Source: JAQBGV01 sp032128395
GTDB lineage: Bacteria > Planctomycetota > UBA8108 > UBA1146
Direction: 5' to 3'
Assembly (NCBI GenBank): GCA_032128395.1
Contig: JAQBGV010000194.1
Location: forward strand, 1 to 64,000
DNA: 64,000 bases
Position 1 is the stretch's first letter. Each line of letters starts with the position of its first letter. A program made the position numbers and the translations under genes. Below the pieces are notes generated by a model. It made no database searches and had not been told where the DNA came from. It saw only the letters and a list, made by a program, of their open reading frames with translations. Positions 34,257 through 43,964 of the stretch are shown here, piece by piece.

Positions 34257-35954
34257 TCAGAGAGCGAGATCCGCGGCGCTCGTGACGCGCAGGATCTCGT
34301 CAAGGGTCGTGACCCCGCCCAGGAACTTTCGCACGGCGTCCTGTTGGAGGGTCGTCATTCCCTCGCTGATCGCCTTCGCGCGCAGGTCCTTGGTCGGCGT
34401 CTTCTTGAAGGTCATGTCTCGCAGATCGGTCGACAACTCCATCAGCTCGTAGACCCCTTGGCGACCGCGATAGCCGGCACCGTTGCATTCGTGGCACCCG
34501 ACTGAGCGGTACACGGTCGCACCACCGAGGTCGCTCACTCTCAAGCCGATCTGACGCAACTCGATCTCGGTGGGATCGTATTGTTCGCGGCACTTTTCGC
34601 AGATGCGCCGGATCAGGCGCTGACCCATGATCGCCATCACCGCGGAGGCGACCAGGAACGGCTTCACTCCCATGTCGATCAGACGCGTCAGGGCCGACGG
34701 AGCATCGTTGGTGTGGAGGGTCGAGAAGACCAGGTGCCCGGTCAGCGCGGCCTGGATCGCGATATCCGCGGTCTCGCGGTCGCGGATCTCCCCGACCAGG
34801 ATGATGTTCGGGGCCTGGCGCATCATCGCGCGCAGGATCCGCTGGAAGTCGAGTCCGATCTCGTGTCGGACCTCCGACTGGTTGATCCCGGCGATGTTGT
34901 ACTCGATCGGGTTCTCGGCGGTGATGATCTTCACGTCAGGCCGGTTGAGCTGCTTGAGCGCCGCGTAGAGCGTGGTGGTCTTCCCCGATCCAGTCGGGCC
35001 GGTGACGAGAAAAATTCCGTTCGGGCGTTTGATGATCTTGTTGAACCGGCCGAGGTCCGACTCATGGAAGCCGAGGACGGGCAGGTCGACCAGTCCCTTT
35101 TCCTTGTCGAGGATCCGCATCACGACCGATTCGCCGTGCACGGCGGGGAGCGCGGAGACCCGCAGGTCGATCTCCCGACCGTGCAGTCTCAGCTTGATCC
35201 GACCGTCCTGAGGGCGCCGTTTCTCGGCCATGTCCATGTGGGACATGATCTTGATCCGGGAGATCACGGGCCCCTGCAGCTTCTTCGGCGGGGATTCCAT
35301 CACCTTGCAGACCCCGTCGATCCGGTACCGGACCCGGAGCGTCTTCTCGAACGGCTCGATGTGGATGTCGGAGGCGCGCTCCTTGAGCGCGTTCGCGATC
35401 AGCATCTGTACCAGCTTGATCACCGGCGCGTCGTTCGCATCACCGTCGTCACCGGCGTCAGCCTCGCGACCGAACTGGACGTTCGCCCCGGTGGAGTCGC
35501 CGAGGACACTGTCGTAGCCCCCCGACAGGCGGTAGTAGTCGTCGAGCGCCTCCTCGACCGCCTCGGGGGTCGCGAGTGCGCAATCGACCTCAGCCCCGAG
35601 GATGAAGCGGAGGTTGTCGAGGGTGAAGAAGTCGAGCGGGTCGCTCATGGCGATGATCAGCTTGCGGCCCTTTTGCGCGACCGGAATGATCTTGTGCTCG
35701 AGCGCGACGTCCTTCGGAACTCGGTCGAGCAGTTCCTTGGGGATCGTGTGCTGTGAGATGTTCGCGTAGGGGAGCTGGAAGTGGGTCGCGAGGGCGCGGG
35801 TGACGTGCTCTTGTGTGCAGTGTCCGAGGCGGACGAGTGCCTCGCCGATCCGGCAGTGGTTCGCGCGTTGATAGTCGAGGGCCTTCTGGAGCTGCTCCTC
35901 CGTCGCCCACCCCTTCGCGCGAAGGATCTCGCCGACTTTCTTCTTCACACTCAT
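34257..35954 (-). CDS. PilB/GspE-type secretion ATPase (first paralogue)
   Basis: This 565-residue ATPase is the first gene of the pilB-pilB-pilC cluster. Its MshEN-type N-domain begins KKKVGEILRAKGWATEEQLQ. The core has GPTGSGKTTTLYAALKQL, ENPIEYNIAGINQ and the His box TGHLVFSTLHTNDA. Walker B reads MMRQAPNIILVGEIRD, where canonical enzymes have RQDPD; GEIRD itself is intact. Zinc cysteines are in CEKCREQYDP and CHECNGAGYRGRQG. An acidic linker (EADAGDDGDANDAP) separates the halves. The start follows GGAGGAG. A promoter about 430 bases upstream implies a long leader. Confidence 0.94.
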   Translation of the reverse strand: MSVKKKVGEILRAKGWATEEQLQKALDYQRANHCRIGEALVRLGHCTQEHVTRALATHFQLPYANISQHTIPKELLDRVPKDVALEHKIIPVAQKGRKLIIAMSDPLDFFTLDNLRFILGAEVDCALATPEAVEEALDDYYRLSGGYDSVLGDSTGANVQFGREADAGDDGDANDAPVIKLVQMLIANALKERASDIHIEPFEKTLRVRYRIDGVCKVMESPPKKLQGPVISRIKIMSHMDMAEKRRPQDGRIKLRLHGREIDLRVSALPAVHGESVVMRILDKEKGLVDLPVLGFHESDLGRFNKIIKRPNGIFLVTGPTGSGKTTTLYAALKQLNRPDVKIITAENPIEYNIAGINQSEVRHEIGLDFQRILRAMMRQAPNIILVGEIRDRETADIAIQAALTGHLVFSTLHTNDAPSALTRLIDMGVKPFLVASAVMAIMGQRLIRRICEKCREQYDPTEIELRQIGLRVSDLGGATVYRSVGCHECNGAGYRGRQGVYELMELSTDLRDMTFKKTPTKDLRAKAISEGMTTLQQDAVRKFLGGVTTLDEILRVTSAADLAL

Positions 35955-36526
35955 CTCCTCCGTCCCTCCGAGTTCCCGAGCGAGACCCGGGAGGGAAATG
36001 GTCCGACTCCGACGATGCAGTCCGGGAGACGCTCAGTCGGTTCGAAGGGGTCAAGCGAGGAATCGAGTCGGACCGCGTGACACGCACCAACGCTGCGACC
36101 TGGCGCGGACACCCCTCCGCGCGTCGCAATCCGCTGGCCCGCTCCACAGGCTCGACGAATCTCCCCGAACGCTCGCCCGAGTGGACGGCGCCAGTGGTGG
36201 TGGACCCATGAAGACCGGTCACCGCTGGTGAGCACCGTTGTGTCGGGACTCGCCCGATGGGTCCGGCGGGACCCTCCGGGGCTTGCTCCACTTCCGTCTT
36301 CTCGCAAGGGTCGCCCGGCGAGCACGCAGGGGTACGCGGGCCGAGTGGCCCACCCTCCGCTCTCTCGCCCGTATACCGGTGGAGAAGACCCGATGGTACG
36401 GGGATCAGCCCATCTGTCAAGGGATGCGGCGATTGGGGGCCTCCTGAGGTCGCTCCTACGTCCGCCTCCTCGGCGATCCTCGCAACTAGTGTCGTCCGGG
36501 TGCTCACTGCCGATCCGATCGTCGAG
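35955..36526. other. Non-coding interval with long untranslated leader
   Basis: No reading frame here resembles a protein. The interval separates the pilB cluster (minus) from a divergent membrane gene (plus). It includes a minus-strand promoter at 36393-36420, so about 430 bases would be the 5' leader of the ATPase operon. GC-rich inverted segments such as GGGTCCCGCCGGACCC occur, but I do not recognise a riboswitch class. Confidence 0.4.
36393..36420 (-). promoter_or_regulatory. Sigma-70-like promoter of the pilB operon
   Basis: A perfect TTGACA box and TACCAT are separated by 16 bases on the minus strand. Predicted transcription starts near 36386 and runs into the pilB cluster after about 430 bases. 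Confidence 0.5.
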
Positions 36527-36878
36527 ATGGCCCTGCTGGTCCTGCTGCTCATTTTCTTCTTCGGCGGAGTGGTGAACATGCTGCGCAACGTGCTCCTCGA
36601 CCGACCCGTCGATTCCAACAAGATCGTCAGAGCGGTGGTCGCATACCTGATGATCGGGATCAGTGGGGCGGTGCTCTACCCGCTCATCCTCAGCGCCGAT
36701 CCGCAACGGTTTTGCGGACTCGACGGTCTGGAGGGAATGGCAAGAAGGCGAACATTCAGCCCGCTCCACGGCGATCTTCGAGGCAGTGGTCGGACAGTTC
36801 TTCATCGCTGTCGTCGTCGTGGGACTGGTCGCCCTGTTGATCAACGATCCGAGTCACGGGCGCGAGGGAGGAGGCTGA
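36527..36878 (+). pseudogene. Small membrane protein gene with a frameshift
   Basis: The first frame gives MALLVLLLIFFFGGVVNML and a second helix VVAYLMIGISGAVLYPLIL, then degenerates. The continuation lies one base over: removing one T from the TTTT run at 36710-36713 joins RF to ADSTVWREWQEGEH and a third helix (FFIAVVVVGLVALLI). The repaired product is about 116 residues with three helices and a DP-SHGREGGG end. I do not recognise its family. A GTG at 36500 is an alternative start. The extra base may be a sequencing error, a real mutation or, less likely, programmed slippage. Confidence 0.5.
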
Positions 36879-37050
36879 GACCGGGGTCGGAAGCCTCCAT
36901 CTCAGCCCGTCTTGCGACGGCTTGCCACGAAAATGCCGTCTCTGTAGGATACCGCGCTTCCGTGGAGAGCACGGTGCCGTGGCTGGCGTTGCGAGCGCAT
37001 GCTCGGCGCGTTTTCCATACCCCTGACTCGCACCGCGATGGGCTTGGGTA

Positions 37051-37070
37051 GCACGGGTCGCGACCCGTGC
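37051..37070. repeat. Perfect 20-bp palindrome
   Basis: GCACGGGTCG is followed immediately by its complement CGACCCGTGC. It lies 95 bases before the lipoprotein gene at 37166 and might be an operator or an interspersed palindromic repeat; no second copy is seen here. Confidence 0.5.
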
Positions 37071-37165
37071 GTCCCGTCGCGGTCGATGCGATCGCTCTCG
37101 GCGTGCGGAACCGATACCGCCGGGCCGAGCCCGATCTCCTTAGATGCATCCGAAAGGACCTGCCG

Positions 37166-37708
37166 ATGCGTGCGTTCCTCTGCCTCTCCCTCCTCGTCCT
37201 CACCGCGGGGTGCGCCACGTCGAGCGGTGGGCCGGTCTTTCGACTCCGTCCTGCACCCGACCCGGCCACTGGAACACCGGCCAAGAGATTCACCGGCACC
37301 GCCGGGGTCACCGTCGATACACAGAGCCACGACCTCGGTTTCTCGATCGTCGCTCGCCCCAGCAGCTGGTACGTCGCGCCCGAGGTCGGCTTCACGATCG
37401 CCTCCGACAGCGACCGAGCCTCAGAGATCTTCGCGGGTGGCCGGGTGGCGGCGCGACTCACCGAGCTCCCGATCGAAGTCTACGTGAATGGGGGGTACTC
37501 CTATGTCGATGGCATCCCCTCCCCGGCGGCCCCCGCGCCTCCCGTGGATGACACTTCCTCCAGCTACTACGCGGGGGTGGGCGCGCAGATCTTCCTGGGC
37601 GATCAAGAGGGTGCTTTCATCGGAGTGGGATTCCGTTTCGTCGGCCACGACGACCTCTCCAGCGAAGAGGAGAGCGAGGCCCAGTTGTCGATCGGATGGG
37701 CCTGGTAG
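37166..37708 (+). CDS. Lipoprotein with beta-rich outer-membrane-type domain
   Basis: This 180-residue protein has a lipoprotein signal peptide, MRAFLCLSLLVLTAGCATSS, with the lipidated cysteine at residue 16. The mature part alternates hydrophobic and polar residues with many glycines (APEVGFTIASDS, YYAGVGAQIFLG, IGVGFRFVGHDDLS) and ends in an aromatic residue (IGWAW), as beta-barrel proteins do. It may be a small barrel or a beta-sandwich in the outer membrane. No named family is recognised. The ATG at 37166 leaves a classical signal; a longer GTG frame adds non-signal sequence. It is convergent with the next gene, with a 71-base gap. Confidence 0.75.
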   Translation: MRAFLCLSLLVLTAGCATSSGGPVFRLRPAPDPATGTPAKRFTGTAGVTVDTQSHDLGFSIVARPSSWYVAPEVGFTIASDSDRASEIFAGGRVAARLTELPIEVYVNGGYSYVDGIPSPAAPAPPVDDTSSSYYAGVGAQIFLGDQEGAFIGVGFRFVGHDDLSSEEESEAQLSIGWAW

Positions 37709-37779
37709 TCGGCGAGCTCTTCGACGATGCGGCCGCAGTAGAACTCGAGGGTTCGATCGAACCCGCGATGCACTCCCTG

Positions 37780-40168
37780 CTACCCGCCATGCCCGCTGAC
37801 GAAGGCGCGAATCCCGGCGGTTTGGGCCTTGCGCTGTGCTGCCGGGGCCGTGGGGTCGAACTCCGGGAGACCCTCCGGGTAGAAGCCGCGGAGTCCGAGA
37901 TGGGCGACCCTTCTCAGGCCCGCCCCCTTCGCGTCGAGATCATGAAGCAACTCCGGGATCAGGGCGCGGACTCCGTGGCGGAGAGCGGCTCGGGCGACCA
38001 CCTCTCGCAGCGGGGCCGACGGGGGGATCGTTCGGAGTTCTGTGGTAGAGAGCCCGGACTTCGCTCTCATCGGGAGGTTGGTTCGACTCGATGATCTCGG
38101 TGGCGCGGAGCCAGTCGGCATGCCACCTCAGACAGGCTCCGGCGTCCCCCGGTGGATGCCCGAGAACCGACTCCAATGCCTCGTCGATCATCTTCCTGCT
38201 GTTCTTCTCGGTCGTCGATTCGCCGATCCGGACGAGAGCGGGGACCAGAGCGCCCTTCCTCCCCGGCTCACAGGATGAGACGACGGACGCGAGGATCTTC
38301 AGGGAAGACCGCCGCGGTCGTCTCGAGAGAGCACGAACGAGTTCGGGCCAGTGCAAGCAGGTGTCGAGTTCCGGGATGTAGACCCATTCGAGCGTTCCGG
38401 AGCTTCGATTCGCCGCGCCTTCACCGGTGACCACGATTCGTTCGATCGGACTCGTAGTCACCAGCGATGTCGCACGCCGCAGGACGAGCAGTGCGAACGC
38501 GGTCGAGACCCGAGGGCTCTCCCCCCACATCGAAGTGTTCGGCCACGAGCCGTCGGCACGCTGCTGCCCGAGCGCCCATTTCGCGCACTCGTCGTACCAG
38601 TCCTTTCCGTCGAGCCGCTCGATCCGGCCGATGTCCGCCACCTTCTCGAGGCTGTACAGCCCGTAGTAGCTCGCGAACGGGTTCCAGTTCTCGAGGAGCC
38701 AGCCGAGGCCGTCGCGGATCCCCGCCTCGATCCGGGTGCGTTCGTCCGTGGAGAGGCGAGCCCCGCCGTTCTCTCGCACGAGCAACAGGCTGGAGGTGCC
38801 GGCGCAGACTCGGTTCCAACGATTGCCGTCCATCGCGATCGGATGCCCAGGGCTGTACTCGAATTCGCGGGCGCGTACTTCGAGCCCGTTCGCTCCGGTG
38901 ATCGCCCGATCCGCGGCATCGGGGTCGACCGCGGTCCCTCCTCCCCGTTTCCGCCGAACCGGCGGCTCGCTCTCAGCTCGGGTTCTGCGGGGTGCGAGCT
39001 CGACTCGCTTCCCGGTGACCGGTCCTTCGTCTCGTTGCAAGGACAAGAGATAGTGGGCCGACCGGCTCCACACCTCCGGTGGGATCTGCACTCCGCGTCG
39101 CCCCGCGATCGCCAGCGCGAGCACCACGAACTGAGTGCAGGAGATGTCCGCGGTGTTCTCGGATGGGAAGTAATGCCACCCCCCCTCCGCGTTCTGCGAC
39201 GAGAGCAGGCCCCCGGTCAGTCGGGCGATCCGACGGCGGTGCTCCAGGCCGATACCGGGGTTACCGATCACCTGGGCGGGGTCGATCCCGGGGGAGGCGA
39301 GGAGGCCGTCCTCCTCGATCTGCGCGATCGCCGCATCCCGAGCGAAGATCTCGGAGCAGACCCCGTAGCAGTACTGCCGCTTCTCGAGATTCCGCTCGAG
39401 GTGGGCGAAGTTCGCGATGATCTCGGGGTGGTCGACCGCGACCCCGGCGACGATGAGCGCGTAGGTCTCGAACGCGACCTGCGCACTCTTGTCCTTGACG
39501 TTCACCTCGTCGAAGACCCGCTCCGCTGCGACCTGTTCGAGGAGCCAATCGGTCCCGAGATCGATGGCCCGCGCGATCGCGGCACTTCGCTGCATCCCCT
39601 CGGTGGGAGCGACCTGCTTCACCCCGGGCGCGGTCGGCCCGATCGCAGTTGGGTCGTGTCGATAGAGCTCCGGTGGTGCGATCGAGAACTCCCGCGCTCC
39701 GGGCGGGAGCCACTCGAGGACCAGGCTCGACCCCCCTCCTGCATCGAAATGCTCGATCGTGAAGGGGTGCTCCCCTCGCGGGAGCGCGATCTCTCCTTCG
39801 AGTCCGGTCGCCCCGTGGGTGCCGTCGTGATCCACCACCAGTGTCGCCCCGATGCGCAGCCGCGAACCGTCGTCGGAAACGAGTCGAAAATGGAACACCG
39901 CGGAGCGCGGGACCCGGAGGAACCCGCTCACCCGGCAGAAGAACCGCGGCTCGACCGGCTGGAACGATCCCGAGTCGAGACTCAGGTCGATGCGCTCGAT
40001 CACTCGGACGACGTTCGGCAGCGCCTCCGGATCGATCCGGGGGATCGCCACAAGACTCTCTCCGAGCTGGAACATCTCGAGGATCGCCCCGGGCGAGAGA
40101 CCCTCCTGGTCCGGCCCAGCGGAGAGCAGGAGGGGGGAAACGAGGAGGAGTGCGAGGCGGCGGCGCAA
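37780..40168 (-). CDS. Exported PA14 and terpenoid-cyclase-fold protein (frameshifted)
   Basis: This exported protein of about 795 residues (after repair) starts at a TTG (40168) preceded by GGAGAGGGAG and has a signal peptide (ALLLVSPLLLSAG). Residues about 60-195 look like a PA14 carbohydrate-binding domain (FHFRLVSDDGSRLRIG). The rest has repeats typical of the alpha/alpha-barrel prenyltransferase/squalene-cyclase fold: GGLLSSQNAEGGWHYFPSE and WALGQQRADGSWPNTS. The uninterrupted frame stops at 37940. Dropping one base from the GGGGGG run at 38021-38026 extends it to 37780 with a plausible helical end (ELLHDLDAKGAGLRRVAHLG). No cyclase DxDD motif was seen, so a structural role is likelier than terpene chemistry. 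Confidence 0.65.
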
Positions 40169-40325
40169 TGGTTCTCCCTCTCCGCGATTCGAAGTGCGAA
40201 TCGACAGTATCGATGCTCCGGGTCTCGATTGCCGTTCCGGGCCCGCTCCTGTCTCCCACTCCTCTCGAGCAGCGGGGCCCAACGCCCCCCGCCCGCTGGC
40301 GGCCATCCGAATCCGCATCACAACT

Positions 40326-40347
40326 CGTAAGCCACAAACAACTTACG
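40326..40347. promoter_or_regulatory. Inverted repeat in a divergent intergenic region
   Basis: CGTAAG and CTTACG are separated by 10 bases in the 299-base gap between divergent exported-protein genes. It is symmetrical enough for a dimeric regulator, but that is a guess. Confidence 0.25.
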
Positions 40348-40467
40348 CCGAGGGGTGCGGATGAGTGGTAGGATGGGACTACCTCTCGCACACCCCCCCG
40401 CGAACCGGATCGCACCATCGAGCAGCGGCGCCCGTCGCAATCGCGATCCTCCATTGGAGTGAGAACC

Positions 40468-41787
40468 ATGATCGACCCGTGCATCCTGCGCGGCGCCCTG
40501 GCCGCCGCGCTCATCGGTTTGCTTGGAACTTCCGCCGCATCCGCCCAGGTGAACGACCTCTATCAGCTTCGCATCGAGAGCGCGTCCGTCCCGCTCGGGG
40601 GAACGGTCGCCCTCAGCGTAACCCTCGACAGCGCCGGCGGGAACATCGAGGGCTGGTCCTTTGGTGTCTGCCACGACCAGACTCGGCTCACGGGGACCAC
40701 CATCGCGCCGGGGTCCACTACCCTGACCGTGAAGAATGGCTCCCCGGCCGACTTCGCAATGGTCAACGAGTACGCCACCGGCTGGACCGCCGGCGTGGTG
40801 ATCTGCCTGACCGGCTGCGCAGTCCTCCCCCCCGGGATGGGTTACGAGCTCTACGTCGCGAACTACCAGGAGATCGGAGGGGACCCGAACTTCACCGACG
40901 TGTGTTTCTGCGACTCCCTGGGGTCTCCCCCCGTGTACAGCATCGTCGTCGTCGGCGCTCAGTCGATGACCCCGGAGACGCACTGCGGCACCGTCGAATC
41001 GGTCGATTCGTTTCCGTACCGCTTCCGGGCGGCCGATGCGATCGGAACCTACTCCCCCCTCGATGGTGTCGGCTCGGTGGTCGCCGATCTCTTTGTCAGA
41101 GAGAACGACCTCGTAGCCGCGGCGCAGAACACCGAGGCTTTCGCGATGGGAGTCTCCCACGATCCGACCCTGCTCATCCCGACCGGTGTGACGACGACCG
41201 GTCCGGTCGCCTCCCTCGGAGGTGGTTCGGGACCCGACTTCTTCGGCCCGAACCTGATGGCGAGCGGGGTCACCGTCGGCGTGGTCTATTCGTTCCTCTC
41301 CACGCAGACCGTCCAATTCGCGAACGAGAGTGCGGTCGCGCGGATCCACTACGACACCGTCGCCTCCAACTTGGCCGGAAACGATATCGGCACCACGACC
41401 CCGCTCCAGTGGAGCGACCTGCTCGGCGCACCCCCGGTGCGTAACGTGATGGTCGTATCGGGAACTAGCCTCGGCGTCGAACTCGTCGGCGGCAGCATCG
41501 AGCTGATCGCCACGGTCGCGACCCCGTTCAAGCGCGGAGACTGCAATGGGGACAGTGCGCTGAATCTCGCGGACGGGATCTGGCTCCTGAATTACTTGTT
41601 CCTCAATGGACCGTCCCGCGAGTGCATCTCCGCCTGCGACACCGACGACAACGACGACCTAGGAATCCTGGACGCCGTGCTGCTGATCCAACACTGGATC
41701 ATCGGCGGCCCGCCACCGGCCGCGCCCTACCCAGGCTGCGGCATCGACACGAACGCGATCTGCCCGGTCTACCCGGGTTGCCCGTAG
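40468..41787 (+). CDS. Exported protein with C-terminal dockerin-like tail
   Basis: This 439-residue exported protein has a signal peptide (ALAAALIGLLGTSAASAQ) and two similar beta-rich halves beginning VPLGGTVALSVTLDS. GWSFGVCHDQTRL and EAFAMGVSHDPTLL mark equivalent strands in the two halves, which resemble cohesin-like or surface adhesin folds. The C-terminus has FKRGDCNGDSALNLADGIWL and then DTDDNDDLGILDAVLL, two calcium-binding-like loops of the dockerin type widespread in planctomycetes. It likely acts at the cell surface; partners are unknown. I chose the ATG at 40468 over the GTG at 40459. Confidence 0.8.
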   Translation: MIDPCILRGALAAALIGLLGTSAASAQVNDLYQLRIESASVPLGGTVALSVTLDSAGGNIEGWSFGVCHDQTRLTGTTIAPGSTTLTVKNGSPADFAMVNEYATGWTAGVVICLTGCAVLPPGMGYELYVANYQEIGGDPNFTDVCFCDSLGSPPVYSIVVVGAQSMTPETHCGTVESVDSFPYRFRAADAIGTYSPLDGVGSVVADLFVRENDLVAAAQNTEAFAMGVSHDPTLLIPTGVTTTGPVASLGGGSGPDFFGPNLMASGVTVGVVYSFLSTQTVQFANESAVARIHYDTVASNLAGNDIGTTTPLQWSDLLGAPPVRNVMVVSGTSLGVELVGGSIELIATVATPFKRGDCNGDSALNLADGIWLLNYLFLNGPSRECISACDTDDNDDLGILDAVLLIQHWIIGGPPPAAPYPGCGIDTNAICPVYPGCP

Positions 41788-41799
41788 CGAGACCAAGGA

Positions 41800-41840
41800 C
41801 CGCGAGCGAGAGGGGCCTGCGAGCCAGGCCCCTAGCAAAT
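41800..41840. repeat. GC hairpin repeat, inverted copy
   Basis: Read on the minus strand this is ATTTGCTAGGGGCCTGGC followed by TCGCAGGCCCCTCTCGCTCGCGG. It matches the copies at 27877-27911 and 27966-28003. It lies between the convergent dockerin-tailed gene and the phosphatase gene. Confidence 0.65.
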
Positions 41841-41853
41841 CCCCCCAGCCCCC

Positions 41854-42657
41854 CTAGCAACGCCTCCACGTGACGACCGTGAGGTCGTCTGGCTTTCCGC
41901 CTGACTTCATCCGCTCCCGGCAGCGTGCGACCAATTCGGTCATCGCCGCCGGGAGCGGTCCTTTTCGGAGGATTTCGCCGATGGCTACCGGGTCGAGATT
42001 GTCGAAGAGGCCGTCGGAGGCGAGCAGGACCGTGTCGCGGCGCGCGATCGGGTGGATGGGGCCGATATCGATCCGCATCCCACGCGATCCGACGATGTTC
42101 GAGACGACGTGCCGTTCTTCGTGGACCCGTGCGTCCTTCTCGCTGAGCATCCCCGACTCGACCGCATACCCGGTCGGGGAGTGCATGATCGTCTGAAGCT
42201 TGAGCTTGCCGCGTCCCCCGATCTGGATCACCGCCGAGTCACCGACGTGGTAGGTCCGCAGCGTCTCGCTAACAATCTCGACGACGACCAGGGTGGTCGC
42301 CGCTCCGGTGCCGAGGGCGAGGATCTCTCGATTCCCCGCCTCGAACCCGTCGAGTATCCCATCGCGGAGTTCGCGGTCCCCTTCGACCGCCGCCCGGATC
42401 GCCTGTGCGAGTTGTTCGAGCGCGATCCGAGACGCTGCGCCCCCTCCGGAGTGTCCGCCGAGACCATCCGCGACCGCGAGGACCGTTCGGTCGGCATCGA
42501 CGGACAGCACGAGGAGACAGTCCTCGTTCTCGCTCCCCTTGTCGGGTTCGCGCAGGGTCTCGAACGCGACGACCCCGCACCCCACCGCGATCACATCTCG
42601 GGCGCTCGCCTCGCCGACGACCCGCCGCTCGAACGGGATCACGGAGCTCTCGGTCAT
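41854..42657 (-). CDS. PP2C-type Ser/Thr phosphatase
   Basis: This 267-residue metal-dependent phosphatase has the PP2C order of motifs: ENEDCLLVLSVDADR, VLAVADGLGGHSGGG, YHVGDSAVIQIG, LLASDGLFDN and KPDDLTVVTW. All metal-binding aspartates are present. It is the expected antagonist of the kinase encoded directly upstream, whose stop it overlaps (ATGA). The longer in-frame ATG/GTG start is disfavoured because of that overlap. It has no membrane helix or signal peptide, so it should act in the cytoplasm. Confidence 0.93.
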   Translation of the reverse strand: MTESSVIPFERRVVGEASARDVIAVGCGVVAFETLREPDKGSENEDCLLVLSVDADRTVLAVADGLGGHSGGGAASRIALEQLAQAIRAAVEGDRELRDGILDGFEAGNREILALGTGAATTLVVVEIVSETLRTYHVGDSAVIQIGGRGKLKLQTIMHSPTGYAVESGMLSEKDARVHEERHVVSNIVGSRGMRIDIGPIHPIARRDTVLLASDGLFDNLDPVAIGEILRKGPLPAAMTELVARCRERMKSGGKPDDLTVVTWRRC

Positions 42658-43964
42658 CCGCGGAGCTCCTTCCCACACCAGGCGCAGTGGTCCCAGAACT
42701 CCCGCGCGACCCCGTGCTCACAGCGGGAACATCGCTTCCCACGCTGTTTCAGCAGCCAGGTCCGCTGCACCTTCCACTTGCACCACGGGCAGTAGCGGCT
42801 GAACGCGAAGAGGACCTTGCGGTCGCACGATGGGTTGCGGCAGCGCGCAGTGTACTCTCGATCGGAATACTCGCGCTCGGACGCCGGCCCGATCGCCGGA
42901 CCGAAACACCAGGCACAGAACTTCCAGTCGAGCTTGACCCCACGCTCGCACCGCGGGCAGCGGGCGGGCAAGCGTGTGTCGACGCGGAGTTTCTTCAGTT
43001 CGCGATCGCACCAGGGGCAAAAGTGCATCGACTCGTGGATCGGCCCGTCGCAGCCGGGACAGGGACGAAGTGGGCGGAGTCCTTTGTAGGCGCGAGCGAA
43101 TTCGCGGAATCTCGCGGTCTTCCAGCGGTTGCTCGGCTGCGTCCGGCGGGGGCGTCGCCTCACCGGACGCAGCGCCTTGGAACGAACCCGACGCCAGCTG
43201 AGGCGGAGCTGCTCCGCATCGCGGAACCGCTTCCTGTCGTCGAGCTTGAGAGCGCGCTCGAGCAGATGGATGAGTTCGGGGTGAACCCTTGTCCGGAGCC
43301 GTGAGGCGCCGTCGGCGGGCCAGTCGAACGGCCAGATCGGCAACAGGCCGGTGAGCATCTGCCAGAACACCAGACCGAGGGAGAAGACATCGCTTCGCGG
43401 CGAGGGACGTCCGAGTGCCTGGTCGGGGGCGACGTACCCGACCGTGCCGGAACCGGACCCCGACAGGGTGTGCTGCGCGAATCGAGCGATCCCGAAGTCG
43501 GCGAGACGGATCTGGCCACCGGCGAACAGGATGAAATTCTCGGGTTTGACGTCGCAGTGGATCACGCCCTGTCGATGGGCGTACGCGAGCGCCTCGATCA
43601 TCGGGTCGAAGAGTTCCAGCGCGTCCCTGAGCGCCATCCGCTTCTCGAGCCGATCTCCCAAGGTCGACGAACCGAGAGGAGAGACGATCACGAAGTGGCC
43701 ATCGATCTGACCCGCGGTCTTGATCGGAAGGATGTTCGGGTGGTCGAGGCTCGCAGTGACCCGCACCTCCTTGCGAAAGTCGCGGAACACGCCGGCCGTG
43801 ACCAGATGGGCATGTGGGATCTTCAGTGCGACGCGAATCCCCTCGACCGTGTCGTACGCGCGATACACGGTCGCGAATCCGCCGCGAGCGAGCCGCTGTT
43901 CGACCCGGTACTGGCCGAGTCTCTGGCGGATGCGGATCGGTCGTGATGTCCCGGGCCCTGGCAT
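42654..43964 (-). CDS. Ser/Thr protein kinase with C-terminal zinc-ribbon array
   Basis: This 436-residue kinase has a G-loop (LARGGFATVYRA, 25-36), Lys48, Glu66, catalytic loop VIHCDVKPENF (Asp138, Asn143) and DFG at 156-158. The usual HRD reads HCD and APE reads APD, so it is a non-RD kinase. After about residue 300 come four CxxC pairs spaced like zinc ribbons, including CPGCDG and CPWCDR, CPRCERG and CAWC, CRNPSC and CPWC, and CSRC and CAWC. There is no transmembrane helix. GGGGAGATC precedes the ATG. Coupling to PP2C suggests a reversible phosphorylation pair; the target is unknown. Confidence 0.92.
   Translation of the reverse strand: MPGPGTSRPIRIRQRLGQYRVEQRLARGGFATVYRAYDTVEGIRVALKIPHAHLVTAGVFRDFRKEVRVTASLDHPNILPIKTAGQIDGHFVIVSPLGSSTLGDRLEKRMALRDALELFDPMIEALAYAHRQGVIHCDVKPENFILFAGGQIRLADFGIARFAQHTLSGSGSGTVGYVAPDQALGRPSPRSDVFSLGLVFWQMLTGLLPIWPFDWPADGASRLRTRVHPELIHLLERALKLDDRKRFRDAEQLRLSWRRVRSKALRPVRRRPRRTQPSNRWKTARFREFARAYKGLRPLRPCPGCDGPIHESMHFCPWCDRELKKLRVDTRLPARCPRCERGVKLDWKFCAWCFGPAIGPASEREYSDREYTARCRNPSCDRKVLFAFSRYCPWCKWKVQRTWLLKQRGKRCSRCEHGVAREFWDHCAWCGKELRG

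Noticed and set aside
35590..36844. Minus-strand open frames upstream of the pilB cluster
   Set aside because: They have no conserved motif. The plus-strand membrane gene and the promoter explain the interval better.
38351..40330. 659-codon plus-strand frame opposite the PA14/cyclase gene
   Set aside because: The minus strand encodes a signal peptide, a PA14-like domain and helical repeats. The plus-strand product has no domain.
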